From: Asparagopsis taxiformis | Lineage: Eukaryota > Rhodophyta > Florideophyceae > Bonnemaisoniales > Bonnemaisoniaceae | Direction of reading: 5' to 3' | NCBI GenBank assembly: GCA_030407315.1 | Contig: JALQPE010002347.1 | Coordinates: 59,836 to 123,835 of the forward strand | Length of the DNA: 64,000 nucleotides | Part shown: piece after piece, positions 1 to 10,648 of the stretch | Position numbering within the stretch: position 1 is the stretch's first letter | Layout of the letters: every line of letters starts with the position of its first letter | Made by a program: the position numbers and the translations under genes | Notes under the pieces: generated by a model | The model's database searches: none | Seen by the model: only the letters and a program-made list of their open reading frames with translations | Told to the model about the DNA's origin: nothing

Positions 1-439
1 GAAATTTCGCTGGGAGAAACCTCCAGCTATAGTGTGTGTAAACGAACGGACGGCCAAGAAAAAAAAAAAACGTCGAGAGTATCGAATGTCTACGTTCCAA
101 CAGTTTCTTCCACAAAATAATATTCCGATTAATCACATGTACTGCCGAAATTCCATCTATACCTTCCAGCCGCTATATCTAGCATCGATCCAATATCTCT
201 TTGCTGCGTCCAATCATTCTCAGACGTGCGTATGCGCATTTTCAACTATCCAGAGTGAGCTGCGGCAGTCGTAACATGAGGTAAGAATCAAACCTTGTTT
301 ATTGAAACTAAAACTCTGGTTCACACGATGTTTTCCATCTTCAAACTTGCAAACCAGGAAAAATTTGAGCGCAGTATCAGTACATGCGTGTGCTATTTGC
401 TGTCATACGGAACTGAACTTTATCCGTGATCGAAACCAG
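1..439. other. No gene seen
   Basis: Moderately AT-rich sequence with only short open frames that match nothing I recognise. It lies downstream of the minus-strand gene that ends at 440 and probably holds its 3' UTR. Confidence 0.5.
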
Positions 440-697
440 TTATACAGACCACACTTGAATCGGCACGCCATTCCCGTTGCTGATATTCACATTGAACCCA
501 CCATAATTCCTCAAAAATACTTCGTCCCCTCCTCGAGGAACCGTAACCTTCTCTGTTGGTCCTCCTGACGACTCGAGCAACACCCGGGCGTCGTACTTGG
601 TGGAGAGATTCCTGATGTGAATTTCAGTTGTGTTTGTGGGCCATGTAGCGAAGGAGACGGAGTTGTTCTTGTTGTGAAGTTGAGCTGGACCACCCAT
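440..697 (-). CDS. Small beta-rich protein of unknown function, family copy 1
   Basis: An intronless 85-residue protein. I do not recognise the family and assign no function. It is one of three intact members here (also 13871-14128 and 15464-15721), all exactly 85 residues and all starting Met-Gly-Gly-Pro. Conserved blocks are SFATWP (15-20), IRNLS (28-32), a GGDE..LRNYGG stretch (56-67) and VWS at the end. Alternating hydrophobic and polar residues suggest a small beta-sandwich or lectin-like fold; that is inference. There is no signal peptide or membrane segment from this start. A TATA-like ACATAAAG lies at about 821-832 on the minus strand, roughly 125 bases before the ATG. A truncated inverted copy with a near-identical 5' UTR lies at 2029-2117. 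Conservation of length and motifs among diverged copies argues that the gene is real. Confidence 0.8.
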   Translation of the reverse strand: MGGPAQLHNKNNSVSFATWPTNTTEIHIRNLSTKYDARVLLESSGGPTEKVTVPRGGDEVFLRNYGGFNVNISNGNGVPIQVWSV

Positions 698-2028
698 GAT
701 AATTGAGATGAAACTGTTGATTTGAGAGAACTGAAACTTGGATGCTTGTGGTGGCGGTGGTAGTGTGAGATGAGCTCGTTGCTGTGTGCCTGTTTGATGC
801 TACATTGTGGCTGCGATGTGGTCTTTATGTAGGGAAAAGAAATTTACTGAGAAGAGCAGAGATTGGTTGTTTGATTGATGGACAATGACGTCCTTCACAT
901 ACAGCGATTCGCTTGAAGAGAAGATTATGCAAGTGTTGTCTGATCGAATGCTGCGAAACAAACCTGTGACCCAGGCCGTTAGTAAGACCAGTAAGGAGAA
1001 GGAAACGCGGACGGTATACACCGAGTCGCGCGATTCAGCAGAAAAATTACCGGAGATGCCACAAAGATCGCAAAAGTCAATGACAATATAAAGTAAGAGT
1101 GGTTGTAATAAGATGGAAAGAAGATTGGACGCTGGGTTGTAATTGCTCTCGGCAATGTAGGGATTGGACACATGCTGACTACGTTGTTTCCGCGGTTCTG
1201 ACTACCAGATATGAAAAGCAGACACGAGTTTGTTCACTTGCGCGTAATCGATCTAAGATGTCTGGACTGCGATGCAGTCCTGCAGGCACAGCATTCCACA
1301 GGGATAACGTGGCATACTCACTGTAAACGATAAGAAACGACATGTTACTGTAATGTAGTTCACGCACGGCCCACATGGTGCGCTTCATTACAGCTCGCCA
1401 ATGTCGCAGCGCCGCCAGTGGAAACGAATATTTCCAGACGTTTGAAACGTTGAAAAATGTTTATAATTTCATCATCTGTTTGGTCCACGTCGCGTGGTGA
1501 GTACGTGCCCCCTCCTTCCACACGTACGTTACCTTCATCGCTGGTCGGATCAATTTTTATTTCAGTTTCTCGTTCCCTGAGGCTGATTAGATCCGCGCAA
1601 TAGACCGCATCTCTGATAAAGATTGGAGACAAATCTCTCCGCTCAGCAGAGTGTCCATCGGCAATATGTATTTACAAACCACAGTTGCCTCCTCTTTCCA
1701 TCCAAGCATAGCGCTATTTGCCCGTGATTCATCGACTCGATAACATTTGTTCGAATCGCCACAAGATCTAGATTGCAGTAATGCCTATTGCCCCTCCTCC
1801 TTTCCTTACATCTCTCACATTCATCCAGAGCAGAGTATCACCCATACGTCCACCATCATCCTGTCGGACGGTATCCACTTTCCTCATCTGCCCTGTGATG
1901 CATCCCTTCATCATCTACCTACGACCTGAAGACATCTCTTCTCCTACTTAAAGACTTCTTAGACAACTCTTCGCAGAAAATCAATCACAAAACCAACATC
2001 GAAAGAATCAGAAGAACATATTCTCAAC
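698..2028. other. Intergenic region between inverted gene copies
   Basis: No gene is supported. It holds the divergent upstream regions of copy 1 (minus strand) and its truncated partner (plus strand). A TATA-like TACTTAAAG at about 1945-1953 lies 117 bases before the truncated copy's ATG. ORFs of 60-120 codons on both strands show no recognisable motifs. Confidence 0.45.
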
Positions 2029-2117
2029 AGTTTCAGTTCTCTCAAATCAACAGTTTCATCTCAATTATCATGGGTGGTCCAGCTCAACTTCACAACAAGA
2101 ACAACTCCGTCTCCTTC
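2029..2117 (+). pseudogene. Truncated copy of the small beta-rich protein gene
   Basis: The 41 bases before the ATG at 2070 and the first 16 codons match copy 1 (440-697, opposite strand) almost base for base. Homology stops at 2117, and the next bases, TGTAACGCC, look like an LTR start. The remaining 69 codons are not found anywhere between here and 17 kb. The copy therefore appears to be a recent inverted duplicate cut by a transposon and then deleted downstream. Confidence 0.8.
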
Positions 2118-2535
2118 TGTAACGCCTTACTAGAGCTGGCTAATCCAGACTAGGATATTGGTCCGTCTTCTATTGGCTGACGTTGCGCTACCCAGGCGAT
2201 ACTGATACCGGCACTGTAGCTACCCATACCTTACTAGCCTGCATTGATGAAGGACAAGTAATAATGGGCCCATGCTGAATGAAGGATACACACCATAGAC
2301 AAATATTATCTTCTGGGTTGCACTACCCATAAGACAGTCTAACAGCAACGGTAGCATAGCTGCAAAGTTGCCTTGTGGTCTCGACTCTATAAAGGCATCC
2401 TCTCCTTGTCCACTAGGGAAAAAAGGGCAGAGCGACATCGCCATTACCAATCTCGTGTACTTTCCATCTCCCTTTCCTCGGCACACTTCACCAGATACTG
2501 CCACAGATCCGGCTCGGCCATCACGAGTTGTCACA
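2118..2535 (+). repeat. Probable 5' LTR of a decayed gypsy-type element (E1)
   Basis: It starts with TG exactly at the break in the host gene and may end at ...GTTGTCACA, about 60 bases before the gag start. A good TATA box, CTATAAAGG, sits at 2387-2395. No second copy is in the window, so the boundaries, especially the right one, are inferred from TG..CA ends and position. Confidence 0.45.
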
Positions 2536-2595
2536 GTAATTACTTTTCGGAAAAGCTTGTGCTGGTCTTGGCTGCTCTGAAGGCGACATCTGACG

Positions 2596-4484
2596 ATGCC
2601 AAAACGTGGAAAAGACGCAACGGAGTCGCATGACACCTCGCGAATTCCGCAAACGATTGTGGAAACCCTCGAAGCACCTCGTCTTACTGGAATCTCAACG
2701 GAAGATTTCGTTTTGTTCGAACAGAAACGCACAATCTATGAACGTCGAGTTTAAGAAAAATCGAAGGAACAGGGAATCACAATACCGGCTACGTCGTACA
2801 GGAATTCTATCGATAAGTCTATCCTAGACCTTTTTGTCACTGCGCAATGGGTCAGTGCTGCATGCTCGGACGACATTACAGAGGAGCAACTGAAAGAATG
2901 TGTGGCGCAGAGAGCGGAAATTAAGCCTGAAGACTACGACTTAGCTCAAATTGAGCATGGATTGTCAGGACTGTATATGGATCGCTCGGAAAGATCATTA
3001 GAGCTTCAAGTATGGCAATTAGGACTGCGTTACTCTCAGCGTTTACAAGCCCTCGGGTACGCAAACTTTATTAATACTCAGCCCGAACTAGCTGTTGGCC
3101 ATATCTTGAAAAGGATTACGCATCCAGGCCTCCGTAAGAGAATGTCTCTGACATTCAAACTCCGCAAAGAAGTATTCCGAAATGACTACCAGTCATTCCT
3201 CAGGGAGACAGCCAAAGAAGCGGCTGCTCTAGATCGTCATGACGCTGCAAATGCGTCAATGCAGGCCAACGGGGATTCTGACGGTGACCCGATTCCAACT
3301 GCATCCAAAAGCCGATATCACGGAAGGGGAAAGCGAAATAGCTCGAGACATAGGTCTAGCACTCCAACAGCGAAGCCGTATCTGGACAGACCTCCTCCTC
3401 CTGCACCAAACAAAAAGCGCGATAAACCGAGCTGCCTTAACCCAAGCTGTTCAGAAAAGCACTTCTTGTTGGACTGCAAAAACACTACAGAGCCTGAAAA
3501 GAAGAAGCTAATAGCCGAGTACCGTGCTTCAAAGAAGATGAGAAAATCTGGGGGGCATGTGGGACAGTTGTCTTCTGCTCGGCAGCTATCCCTCGACAAC
3601 TCCTCTCTATTTTCTGCATCGTTCTATAATGGCGCCGTGGAAACCACGGTTCTGGCTGACCAAGGTTCAGACGCATGTGTCATATCATCAGAAGTACTGC
3701 AAAATATGCTCAAGGCAGATCCAAAACTCAAGATTGAGAGCTTAAAACAAGCAAAATTGTACGAAACCGTCGACAAAGCCGCACCAGCTCTTAGCTGCCG
3801 CCGTAAAATATCCGCAGATGTACTGCTACGCATCCGACACGGTACCAATCTTCTACTACGTGATGTGTCCTGGTTGGTAAGCGACCAACCAATGAGCAAT
3901 GTCATCATAAGTCGACATGTATTGAAAAGCCTCGGTCTAGACAACAGAGTACTATTAGCTGCGGCAAGTGACAAATTCAATGGAGTGGTGGATGTACCAG
4001 GCCTGATAGGCTCGCATGGCGGTGACGAAAATCGCCAAGGGTCCATGTGTAGTCTGTTACAGAAGCATGAATACGAGTTCGGCAGTACATATCATGCAGC
4101 TGGTGGATCTCAAGAGGACAACCTGGAGGATTCTGATGTATACATCGACTTAGGCGAAGACTTACCCGGAGAATTGTCTAAAGCTCCGGGAGAAAGGCTG
4201 CAAAACGCGCGTGAAAATGGAATGTCGGAAAGCAGTTGTGCGATATTGAAGAAACTTCTCGACAAATATAAATCGGTTTTCGAGTGCGGCTGGGCAAAAC
4301 CTTACCAGCCGCTGTCACTCCAATGAAGGTGCGCCTAAAGCCTGGATGCAGTCCTGTGCGTGTCAAAGCCCGCAGGTATTCTCCAGAGCAGAGAGCGTTT
4401 ATGGAACAGTATGCTGAAAAACTATTGGTACAGTCTGAATATATTGTGGTAGACCTCAGGGACTGCATGGCTGTGCGAAATTAA
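2596..4484 (+). pseudogene. Gag-protease of decayed gypsy-type element E1
   Basis: One frame runs from ATG 2596 to 4326, broken by an in-frame TAA at 2752-2754; after 4326 the homology continues in another frame to 4484. It carries a Gag domain, a zinc knuckle of spacing C-x4-C-x3-H-x4-C (CLNPSC..H....C, near 3430-3480), then a retropepsin-like segment with the motif ADQGSD near 3655-3675, and the linker that precedes reverse transcriptase (KARRYSPEQR). The same order and the same unusual knuckle occur in gypsy-B at 26009, so the two belong to one family. Here the active-site triplet reads D-Q-G instead of D-T/S-G. The polymerase part is missing or unrecognisable. It is not functional. Confidence 0.75.
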
Positions 4485-6214
4485 GACGGTTTCTTCAAAA
4501 CGGTTAGCTTATTTGGGAAATACGGATTAGTTACGGGAGAATATTAACATCTCGAAAGGAGAGATGTCCCACGAAAACATATGGCTAGAGCCTCCAGACT
4601 GGTCTGGAGAGTGATATGTAATGAGGTATGAGATGAAAAAGGGATTCTGGACAACTTCTATTCCAACATGGAGGCATTGAATGTCGTTACGATGCGTTGG
4701 TTAAATTTGAGTTTGGCAACTAATTGGTTGCTGGAAACTCGTTTTTTGAATCTTGTCTCAAAACAAATACAGTCCTAGATGAGAGCAGTGTAGTATCGAT
4801 ACGTGAAAAATATTGTTCGCGAATCAGAGGGGTGGATGGAATTTCAGCTGATTCGCTCGATGTTGGCACTGTGCAGTACCACTCCTTTGAATATGTACGG
4901 CGAGCTTGCGAGTCAATTCAGTATTATGAGGGGAGGAACTGTAGAGATTATACACTGGATATGCTACACTTCTGCACAACAGTGTTCGGGCTCAACACAG
5001 TGCCCTTATCGGAATTTGAAAAAAAATCACCTCCAATACACCGATGAGAGATAAACTCTTTGAGTATCTCAGATCACCACCACAACGGAATCTGTCTTCT
5101 GCCTACCAGGTATACCTACCTGAGTTACGGCCTTTACTGAAGCAACAGCACCGGTTTTCTGTATAATTCGCACGTCTGCTCCAACGCTTGCGAGGAACCG
5201 CCAACCTTTCTGCTTTGCTTGGAAATGAAATCACGACATGTTATCCCATAAGTGCAGCGACAGCGTGAAGATGCACATCTTGCCGATGGTGAACTTCAGA
5301 CCATGACTGTCCATATGTTCTCATCACGATCTAATATCAACCAGTCGTGACAACCATCAAAACTGCTTCTGCTCAACAGAGGACCATGGCGACGTCGATA
5401 TTCTACCGGGAAACTACACCTTCCTGCGCGGATACCTTGCAGAATTTAAAATACCGCAATCGACGTGCGAGTAGCATGCAACTTACGGCAAGAATCTGCG
5501 CGTTTCCCGTGAGATTCTATCATATCTTCATACGGATTTCGAAAGGGTACCAATTGACATAGCGCATAATGCCATCTAATTCCGCCCGAGTCTGCTTTCC
5601 ATGGCGCTAGAACGATGTTCTCTGGCAGACCAACTCGGTCGTGCCAGTGTGATCGGTGATGACAAGTTACCTCTGGATTGACTACAAGTAATTTCCGAGG
5701 TAAGCTGTAGACGCAACGCAGGTTGTAGGTATCGCATGCCGATCTAGGAATGCGCTTATGGATTGCGTATTGTGAACAACAACATCAATAGGTTGAGTGT
5801 TGAACGAATCGATTGTGGTTTGTAGAGGGCTTCATATCTACATACCGGTTTAAGGACTGCCGCACTCACGGTCTGGATGATCACCATGGAGAATCACATG
5901 CCACGACATCGCTTCCTGATGGAGATCCTTAGCTCCGGTTTTGTGACGTAGCGCCGGTCGCAAGCGCGATGTAGAGAAGAAGAGTTGGACAGTGCTCGCT
6001 TAGGTCTAAGCAATGGGTGCCGAGCGGATACGAGCATGGTGCCGTAGTTGACAGCTGTCCTAAAGTTGAAGCGAGTAAACCTAAACAATTTTTTGTTTTG
6101 ATTGTGAGATCCCACTATACACTACACTATATTCACAGTGTATACATACACAAATTTTATCCGAGTAACGGAGTCAGCAATGGTGAGCTGACGGCGATTG
6201 ATTCCGTCCAGTAA
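4485..6214. other. Degenerate transposon-like sequence, unresolved
   Basis: No intact gene. Short conceptual stretches (around 5395-5650, plus strand) read protein-like between stops and may be remains of the E1 polymerase region, but I cannot match them to a named domain. A 107-codon ORF at 4724-5047 has no recognisable motif. The bases 6210-6214 (AGTAA) are the left target duplication of the next element. Confidence 0.35.
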
Positions 6215-6666
6215 TGACGGTGTGCACGGCCTTTTGTTAGCGAGAGGATGTTGCAAATAGCGGTCCAAGCCACTATGAGAGGGACTGACAACAACGTATG
6301 TCAACAGACCTGTAGGGTCAGCTGTTGCTTCCCACGTTCGAGTGGTGTGCGCGCGTCAGTGGAACGTTATGGAATGCAAAGGGAAGTGTAAGGAAGGTAA
6401 GGAAGTCTGGAAAGTGGGACGAAGTGGGTGGGAGCAACAGCGAGCTAGCTTTCGTCGCTAGACCGCGTTTTTACTCAATTCCCTCTTCTGCCTTCCAAGA
6501 CTGGGAGGCAGGGCTCGAGCGTATCCTATGTAGTTAACGTATCGAACGACTCGACGCCGCCGGAGCCAGCTCCGGCGTGCGGGGCTTGTGAATTACAGAC
6601 TACTAGCTTACAGTAACATCACGTTAAAGTAATACTACATTAAGTTAAGTCCGCAATATTTCGACA
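6215..6666 (-). repeat. 3' LTR of copia-P
   Basis: 452 bp, the partner of 12532-12983. The purine-rich tract GGAGGGAG (complement of 6667-6674) directly precedes it in element direction and is the likely polypurine tract. The pol stop lies only about 50 bases away. Confidence 0.93.
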
Positions 6667-6717
6667 CTCCCTCCATTCGCAATGGAGTCCGTCGATTCAA
6701 TTACATAGGTTCCGTAT

Positions 6718-9700
6718 TCAGTTGTCTTCAGGGAGAGGAGAGCGTACAATCCATTGCTCCGGATTAACTTCCAGTTTGGCTCGCCGTAAACATTGTAGCA
6801 TAGATGACTGGTTCATCGCCTTTGTAAGACCGTCAGCGATGTTATGTCCGCTACGGACAAAGCCAATATCAGAAATTTCTCCCTTCTTAAAAACTTCTCG
6901 GGCGCAAGCAACATCAATCATTAGACGCTTCTCTGATGTGCGAGTGCCTTTAGAGATGACGTCAAACAATGACTTTGAGTCCGTGAATAGTTTCAGTGGG
7001 ATATTGCGCTGTGGAAGTAGAGTCCTTAACTCATTGGCAAGGGTGTATGATGCATCAAACAAATCACTGAATGCAATAAGTTCTGCGGCCATTACCGAGC
7101 GTGTTGCTCTTCGGGCTTTGTACGATTTGAACTGTAGTGGTATCACTTGATTTGTATCATCTGCAATAAAGATAATATATCCCAGATGTGATGTGCAATC
7201 ATAGTTGCTAGCAAAGGATGCGTCGGAAAAACCAATGATCTTGAGTGTGTCTTTCTTAAGTATCGGAAAACGGATACAAACATCGTTCTCTTTGACGAAC
7301 TTGATTAGCTTGTTGGCTCTTCGGATGACTTCTCGCTTAGATTCTTCGAATCTCTGACACGTAATTTGTGTCAATTGCGAAATCTCGTAGAGGGCATCGG
7401 GTCTACTGTGAGCTAGCCAGGCCAATTTCATACGCACTGAACACAGTGTGTTATAAGAGGAGTCGGCTGGCATCGGCTTCAGCATACTACAATATTCGCT
7501 TTGATTGATTTCAATATGACCATCTGCGGTAGTAGATAGTTTGAAACCAGTGAAGCGACAAGGTGGAACTTCGTCATCAGACATCTCAAATGATTCTGAA
7601 GTAGCAAAACAAGAATTCTTGAATATATCATTTCCAGCTCGTAGCATGTCGTCCACATATATGCCTGACATTCCGATAAGCTTTCCATCCTTGTATCTGT
7701 AGAATAGCACTGGATCAGAACGTGTGGGACACATGTTGAGTCTGTCACGGTGGTGCGCATCTAGGGTGCTATGCCACATATCACCTGATTCACATAAACC
7801 ATACAGAGGGCGTAGTAGCTTCAGGCCTTGCGAACGTGTAAGTTCAAACTCTGGCACGGGATTCTTGATAAAAATGTCTCGTGACAAGGGTTCAGCTGAC
7901 TGTAAATAAGCTTGTCGGACATCAGATGTCCATACATCAAAGTGGCAAATCGCGGCAACTGAAAGAAGCATGCGAATTGAAGACGGTTGCACAGTTTGTG
8001 TCGTGTGAACCATTATGTCTTTCAGCTTGTCACGGTGTCCACCAATGACATAGCGGGCTTTATGTTTGACTTTTCCGTCAGCTGTTGACTTGATACAGAG
8101 AACAAAACGACCGGGTAGTACATTTGCGTCAGGTGGTATTTCGCTGCGCATTATTACATTGAAAGTGCCTCGGGCGATTAGGTCTCGTATTTCTCTGCGT
8201 TTAGCTTCGTTCATTTCCGGTGTGTGACATCGATCATCCGTAGGTGAGATAATTTCTGTCATGAACGTATCGCTTAGTTCGTCGCATGACTTGAATGACT
8301 TGAATGCCGAATGGATTTGAGTAAGGAATGTGTCAGCGGCTTCCGTGGGTGTCAGGTATAGTTTAACCTGTGCAATGCCGAATGGACGGGCAGGTCCTAT
8401 GTCACAGTCTCTGACGTATATGAGTTTCTTCTCTCTGTCAACAGTAGTGACAGTATAGGGTCCTTTCCATTCTCCTATTCGATTCGCAATCAACTTTTCT
8501 CTCCACACTAACACTTTCTGACCGGGTTCAAATGTTACGTGAGCGGAGGCGGGCGACTGATGGCGAAGGGCTCTTGCAATACGCAGGCGTGCCATCTGCT
8601 GTTCCATTTCTTTGCGTGCCTCTTCAGCGACTTTAGCTCTATTGACAAGTGATAGTCGCGGAGAAGGTAGCTCATTCAGTACTCGAATGGGGGGATATTC
8701 GCCAAAGACAAGTGCGACTGGTACTAGTCCTTCAGGCCCAAGCGTATTGTTCATCGCATGAACGGATAGAGATATTAACATCTCTGGCGGGACGTTGGGG
8801 CATGCAATCTTGAGTTTGCGGAATGTGTTCCGCAGTGGTTGATGGTATCTCTCACAAATACTAAGACTAGAATGTGCTTCCACACCTGTTCTGTTCACTT
8901 GTACTTCTGAGGCACGGGCAAGTTGAACGAATGGCTGTCTGAAAGAGGTTCCTTGGTCGACAAGGATTTTGTTTGGTAAACCTGTATAGATACAAAACCA
9001 ACAATCGACCAATGTGGACCAAATTGTATTGACGCTTACGTCTGGTAAAAAGCGTGCAGCGCTGAAGTGCGTTCCTGCATCAACGATATGCAGTACGGGT
9101 CGTCCGTCTAGATACATAATATCTATAAGGAGTTCTTCATTAAACTTCACATGTTCAGCTCCAAATGCAACACGGAAACGTGTTGGCGCGGGTTGGATTC
9201 TCTGACAGGGATCGCAGCGTTTAGATATGTCTTCCAGAATCTTGAGCGTTTCTGTCGTTGTCTTTTCTGGTTTACCGCGTTTAAGCAATCGGTATAACTT
9301 GTCTGCAGAGGGATGACAGAATTGGCGATGTAATTTCTCAAGTTGCACTCTTCCAAAGAAAGTCAATGTTGGCGTACCCATGCTGGCATAGACATGACCA
9401 TTGTAGCGCGTGACAGGTACAGACCAATCTCTTATGACGTGATGGATTTGGTGTTTGGGGTTATCAATCGTCGTGCATTTCACAAGTTGGTTTGTGACAG
9501 TGTCAAGGTACATGTTATGTCGGTCAAGTACATCAAGACCAAGTAAAGCTGGGATATCAGCATTAATGACATCCATCTTGACATGTATCGGGGAAATTCC
9601 GGGAGGAGTAGCAAGTGGAATTGATAATTGTCCAAGTGACTGGAAAGTCGTATCTGCAAAACGAAAACGGTGGTGAGAAGTGGTCATTCTCAATCTTCTT

Positions 9701-9795
9701 CTCACACTGTTGGCAAGTTTCCTGGCCTCAGGGAGACCAATTACTGAGCAGGGCGCTCCAGTATCGATACAAAATGCGTTCTGGTTTGAACATTT
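6718..9795 (-). CDS. Pol polyprotein of copia-P (protease-integrase-RT-RNase H)
   Basis: Open for 1025 codons from 9795, the first base after a likely 3' splice site, to a stop at 6718; the only ATGs lie after the protease active site, which argues for entry by splicing. Domains: aspartic protease with DTGAP (residues 11-15) and an ALLGLDVLD flap-side motif; integrase with a CDPC zinc pair and acidic triad at about D225, D280 and E315 (spacing 34 between the last two); an integrase tail EWKGPYTV of GPY/F type; reverse transcriptase with YVDD; RNase H with SDASFAS and a C-terminal ADGLTKAM as in copia elements. No stop or frameshift is seen, so the polyprotein looks functional. Residues are numbered from the codon at 9795. 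Confidence 0.92.
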   Translation of the reverse strand, partial: KCSNQNAFCIDTGAPCSVIGLPEARKLANSVRRRLRMTTSHHRFRFADTTFQSLGQLSIPLATPPGISPIHVKMDVINADIPALLGLDVLDRHNMYLDTVTNQLVKCTTIDNPKHQIHHVIRDWSVPVTRYNGHVYASMGTPTLTFFGRVQLEKLHRQFCHPSADKLYRLLKRGKPEKTTTETLKILEDISKRCDPCQRIQPAPTRFRVAFGAEHVKFNEELLIDIMYLDGRPVLHIVDAGTHFSAARFLPDVSVNTIWSTLVDCWFCIYTGLPNKILVDQGTSFRQPFVQLARASEVQVNRTGVEAHSSLSICERYHQPLRNTFRKLKIACPNVPPEMLISLSVHAMNNTLGPEGLVPVALVFGEYPPIRVLNELPSPRLSLVNRAKVAEEARKEMEQQMARLRIARALRHQSPASAHVTFEPGQKVLVWREKLIANRIGEWKGPYTVTTVDREKKLIYVRDCDIGPARPFGIAQVKLYLTPTEAADTFLTQIHSAFKSFKSCDELSDTFMTEIISPTDDRCHTPEMNEAKRREIRDLIARGTFNVIMRSEIPPDANVLPGRFVLCIKSTADGKVKHKARYVIGGHRDKLKDIMVHTTQTVQPSSIRMLLSVAAICHFDVWTSDVRQAYLQSAEPLSRDIFIKNPVPEFELTRSQGLKLLRPLYGLCESGDMWHSTLDAHHRDRLNMCPTRSDPVLFYRYKDGKLIGMSGIYVDDMLRAGNDIFKNSCFATSESFEMSDDEVPPCRFTGFKLSTTADGHIEINQSEYCSMLKPMPADSSYNTLCSVRMKLAWLAHSRPDALYEISQLTQITCQRFEESKREVIRRANKLIKFVKENDVCIRFPILKKDTLKIIGFSDASFASNYDCTSHLGYIIFIADDTNQVIPLQFKSYKARRATRSVMAAELIAFSDLFDASYTLANELRTLLPQRNIPLKLFTDSKSLFDVISKGTRTSEKRLMIDVACAREVFKKGEISDIGFVRSGHNIADGLTKAMNQSSMLQCLRRAKLEVNPEQWIVRSPLPEDN

Positions 9796-10648
9796 CTGTA
9801 GCAGGTAGAAAATCCGCTAGAGCGGCAAACCACCCGACAGGTGTCCCGAGCCTCGGTAGAGGAAGTGGTAGAGCAGATGAACCTTATAGGTACCCAGCGG
9901 GTAGTCTCGTGAGAGAGAAGGGATCGCTACCCGGAGGGGGTTGTGCGATTATAGCGCTCACGCGAGGTGCGTATTAATGGAGCAAGATGACGTAATCCGT
10001 CGAGCTGTTGGCTAACCCTAAGGTTTTCCCAGAGAGGGGTTGAACAATAGGTATGCGAACACTGTTCCTGTGGGTCGTAATTCCACTTGAGTTTACGTTA
10101 CTCTAGAAACCGTGCCTACTGGCTATTCCAGTGGCCGTTTTATACTAAGTCTACTGTAAGCTAGGGTTAGTGGTTAGGAATAAATATCCAGTTAGTGACC
10201 AATCAGAACCCAATTACTGGCGCTCGCCTACCCGCGAGGTCATTGCCAATAGGCTTACATTGTAATGTATGGCTGATCAGCCTAAGTTAAAATTTGCCCC
10301 CTTGTGGGGTCTTGGCCGGGGCCGATAGGCCCGGGTGGGGTTATTTGTCAGCCATAGCTGGTCCTAAGTATAGGAAACACGCCAGTTGGCTGGTGCCTTC
10401 TGATTGGCACATCCCGTAAGTGGGTACCCAATAGGGAAGCGACACGGCTCGATCAGCGAGGACCGCCAGGCGGTACGACAATTTCGATGTACGTGAGAAC
10501 TCAGATACGCATATAGGTATCTCAACCGTATTACGGTCATAGTATTTGTACTCTTTGCGTCTCGGGATCGTTTTCCGGTGGGATAAGTCGTCCCAATTAT
10601 GGCGTCGTCGGTGAGACGAGGAGTCGCGACGCCTTAATGAAAATTTAC
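9796..10648 (-). other. Probable intron between gag and pol of copia-P, 853 bp
   Basis: In element direction the gag frame reads ..CCT GGG GTG, then GTAAAT (10648-10643), a fair 5' splice site. The region is full of stops and ends in TTTTCTACCTGCTACAG at 9796, a pyrimidine-rich tract and AG. The base after it begins codon AAA in exactly the protease frame, so removal fuses gag and pol in phase 0. Retention gives Gag ending four codons later. The interval holds several inverted repeats, for example the perfect palindrome GGCTGATCAGCC (near 10272-10283) and CGGGTAG...CTACCCG (near 9898-9935). The sites are seen; splicing itself is inference. Confidence 0.6.

Noticed and set aside
2220..2732. 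170-codon minus-strand ORF
   Set aside because: Lies antisense to the E1 LTR and gag; a shadow of the element.
4724..5047. 107-codon ORF as a host gene
   Set aside because: It lies among transposon relics without recognisable domain or signals.
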